Shown here in pieces: positions 40,441-41,807 of a stretch of 41,807 bases of DNA; within the stretch, counting starts at the first letter, position 1, and the number at the start of each line of letters is the position of its first letter. The position numbers and the translations under genes were made by a program. Location: the NCBI GenBank assembly GCA_023413135.1, contig JAEZQK010000058.1, positions 1 through 41,807 on the forward strand. Reading direction: 5' to 3'. Below the pieces are notes generated by a model, which did no database searches, had not been told where the DNA came from, and worked only from the letters and a program-made list of their open reading frames with translations. Source of the stretch: Bacillota bacterium (GTDB lineage: Bacteria > Bacillota > Clostridia > Christensenellales > Aristaeellaceae).

Positions 40441-41487
40441 ATGCGAGCCCCCTATACCAAGCAGCAGGTGACCGAGGCGGTGGAACGCAGGGCAAAGGAT
40501 GGCAGGATCCCAACCTTTATGTGCCTTTGGTGGGGCAACGGCCTTGTGGAGAAATATGGCGAGGACGCCTTGAAGCGCCTGGAGCTGGAATATCCCGACG
40601 ATATCATCGATGCGTTTTACAACGCGCCGGAAGAAACGGTCTCGAATACGTCTAATCCCGAGTACCGCTGGGGCTTCAAGGATTATACCGGCAAAGAGAC
40701 CCACTCCATCGGCAAAGCGTGCGTGCTGCTGGAGGATTGGGCGGAACTTGATGAATTTGAAAAGCATATGCCCGATCCCATGGAGCCGGGCACTTTCGAT
40801 AACGTTTCACGGGCGGTGGAAAATGCCGGTGGCCGCTATGTGCTCGGTTGCTTCTGGAGGGTTTTCCATGAGCGGTTCTGGTCGATACGCGGCATGGAAA
40901 ATTTGATGTATGACTATTACGACGCCATGGATGAATTGAAGCGTCTGGGGCAGATATTGCTTGCCTACTATAAACGCATCATCGACCGCTTTGCAGCTTG
41001 CGGGGTGGACGGCATCTTCACCAGCGACGATCTGGGGCATCAAAAGGGCCCCATGATGTCGCCCGCGGTATTTCACGAACTGTACTTCCCGCTGTACAAA
41101 GAGATCATCGCCTATACACACGCAAAAGGAATGCACTTTTTCCTGCATTCCTGCGGCGACAATACACTTTTGATGGAGGACTTGATTCAGGCGGGGCTGG
41201 ATGTGTTCCACCCGGTCCAGGCGGGCTGCATGGATTATGTGAGGACGGCCGAGCAGTTCGGCAGCCGGCTGACTTTCTTATTCGGCATCGACGTTCAGCA
41301 TCTGCTGCCCGAAGGATCGCTTAAGGAGGTTCACGACGGTATTGTGACCGTAGCAAAAACGATGTACAAGCCGCACGGAGGCCTGCTCTTTGCCGCGGGC
41401 AACGGAATCATGCCTGATTCGCCTATTGAAAATATTGAAACCATGCTGAAAACCGTACATGAGATGAATTCGTTGATAAGCGGATGA
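40441..41487 (+). CDS. Uroporphyrinogen decarboxylase (URO-D) superfamily protein
   Basis: The 348-residue protein has the URO-D TIM-barrel features: GIFTSDDLGHQKGPMMSPAVFHELYFPLYKEI, the HAKGMHFFLHSCGD strand and LDVFHPVQAGCMD near the C-terminus. Many such genes in Clostridia lie outside heme operons and encode MtaA/MtbA-like corrinoid methyltransferases or enzymes of unknown role. The HSCGD segment supplies a possible metal-binding His-Cys pair. No corrinoid protein gene is nearby. AAGGAG is upstream of ATG 40441; a TTG at 40417 in the same frame lacks a site. Regulation by a GntR-type protein is likely from the GTATAC operators. Confidence 0.78.
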   Translation: MRAPYTKQQVTEAVERRAKDGRIPTFMCLWWGNGLVEKYGEDALKRLELEYPDDIIDAFYNAPEETVSNTSNPEYRWGFKDYTGKETHSIGKACVLLEDWAELDEFEKHMPDPMEPGTFDNVSRAVENAGGRYVLGCFWRVFHERFWSIRGMENLMYDYYDAMDELKRLGQILLAYYKRIIDRFAACGVDGIFTSDDLGHQKGPMMSPAVFHELYFPLYKEIIAYTHAKGMHFFLHSCGDNTLLMEDLIQAGLDVFHPVQAGCMDYVRTAEQFGSRLTFLFGIDVQHLLPEGSLKEVHDGIVTVAKTMYKPHGGLLFAAGNGIMPDSPIENIETMLKTVHEMNSLISG

Positions 41488-41605
41488 TTATTGGCTTGTC
41501 AACCGATGACCACGCGGCCTTCCATCGTATCCCCAAGGACGTTATAGGTCAGTCCGGCCATCCCCACGCATCACGATGGCGGTGGTGAAGGCGCAGCGAT
41601 TCTTT

Positions 41606-41697
41606 GTAGGGCGGGGGCTTGCTCCCGCCGAAAGTGCCGGTACCATGCGGCTGGACTGATATGTGGTGCGGACGGCGGGAGCAAGCCCCCGCCCTAC
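41606..41697. repeat. REP/BIME-like unit, copy F
   Basis: GTAG at 41606 and CTAC ending at 41697 bound a 92-bp unit with GGCGGGGGCTTGCTCCCGCC on the left and its counterpart (GGCGGGAGCAAGCCCCCGCC) on the right. The two ends are inverted copies. Nothing else is seen in 41488-41807 except the low-complexity end. Confidence 0.75.
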
Positions 41698-41719
41698 AAT
41701 GGCCATTCCCGGCCTGAAA

Positions 41720-41807
41720 AAACAAAAGTTTTTAGGGTGGGGTGCGGGGCGGGTGATTTTTTAAAAAAAAACCCACCCCCCAAATAAAGATCCCTTCAAC
41801 CCCCCCA
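41720..41807. other. Low-complexity contig end
   Basis: Runs of G, then T/A, then C (GGGTGGGGTGCGGGG, A9, CCCACCCCCC) dominate the final bases. This looks like an unreliable assembly edge. Confidence 0.5.

Overview
The window looks like a moderately high-GC contig from an uncultured Clostridia-type Firmicute. The support is strong GGAGG ribosome binding sites, ATG/GTG/TTG starts, a YesN/YesM two-component pair beside an LplB/LplC-type sugar transporter, a BlaR1-like M56 sensor with BlaI-type operators, and the DUF6323/DUF6179 gene pair. I saw no rRNA, tRNA, CRISPR array or phage genes. The last ~70 bases are low-complexity, as at a contig end.

Layout. 1-7.0 kb: a GltS-like Na+/glutamate symporter and a PlsC-like acyltransferase on the minus strand, a DUF6323 gene broken by a one-base frameshift followed by DUF6179, then a methyltransferase and two GNAT acetyltransferases on the minus strand. 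The second GNAT gene (6487-7011) is preceded by a promoter and a ~180-nt structured leader ending in an intrinsic terminator. 7.3-16.6 kb: aldo/keto reductase, YesN-type response regulator, YesM-type histidine kinase, two LplB/LplC-type permeases, a sugar-binding protein and an FAD-dependent oxidoreductase; this reads as a sensed carbohydrate uptake unit. 16.7-19.9 kb: glycerol-1-phosphate dehydrogenase-like protein and sugar-phosphate isomerase/epimerase (minus), divergent from an Asp/Glu racemase-superfamily protein. 20.0-32.6 kb: small membrane protein, XRE-cupin regulator, a complete Dpp/Opp-type ABC transporter, GH39-like glycosidase, split transketolase and a GarR-type reductase. This reads as uptake of an oligosaccharide or glycoside, intracellular hydrolysis, then C2-transfer and reduction steps. 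33.5-41.8 kb: nitroreductase, secreted beta-propeller-like protein, a remnant of a BlaI repressor fused to the promoter of an M56 (BlaR1-like) sensor, a PQQ-sugar-dehydrogenase-like protein, a 40-residue membrane protein carrying a GGADGPT motif, and a URO-D-superfamily protein.

Between the genes lies a dispersed palindromic repeat family. Its units begin with GTAG (or end with CTAC), followed by a GGGCG...CGCCC hairpin whose inner stem changes in a compensatory way between copies. Copies are at about 17.97, 23.34-23.85, 33.30-33.42 and 41.61 kb. The 5' GTAG plus palindrome resembles REP/BIME elements mobilised by RAYT transposases, although no RAYT gene is in the window. One cluster separates the Dpp-type binding-protein gene from its permease genes.

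The most interesting candidates for new biology are this repeat family, the structured leader at 7044-7224, the rearranged BlaI/M56 locus with three related operators and a co-regulated propeller protein, and the isolated GGADGPT mini-protein. All functional calls are by reading motifs and context; no database search was run.
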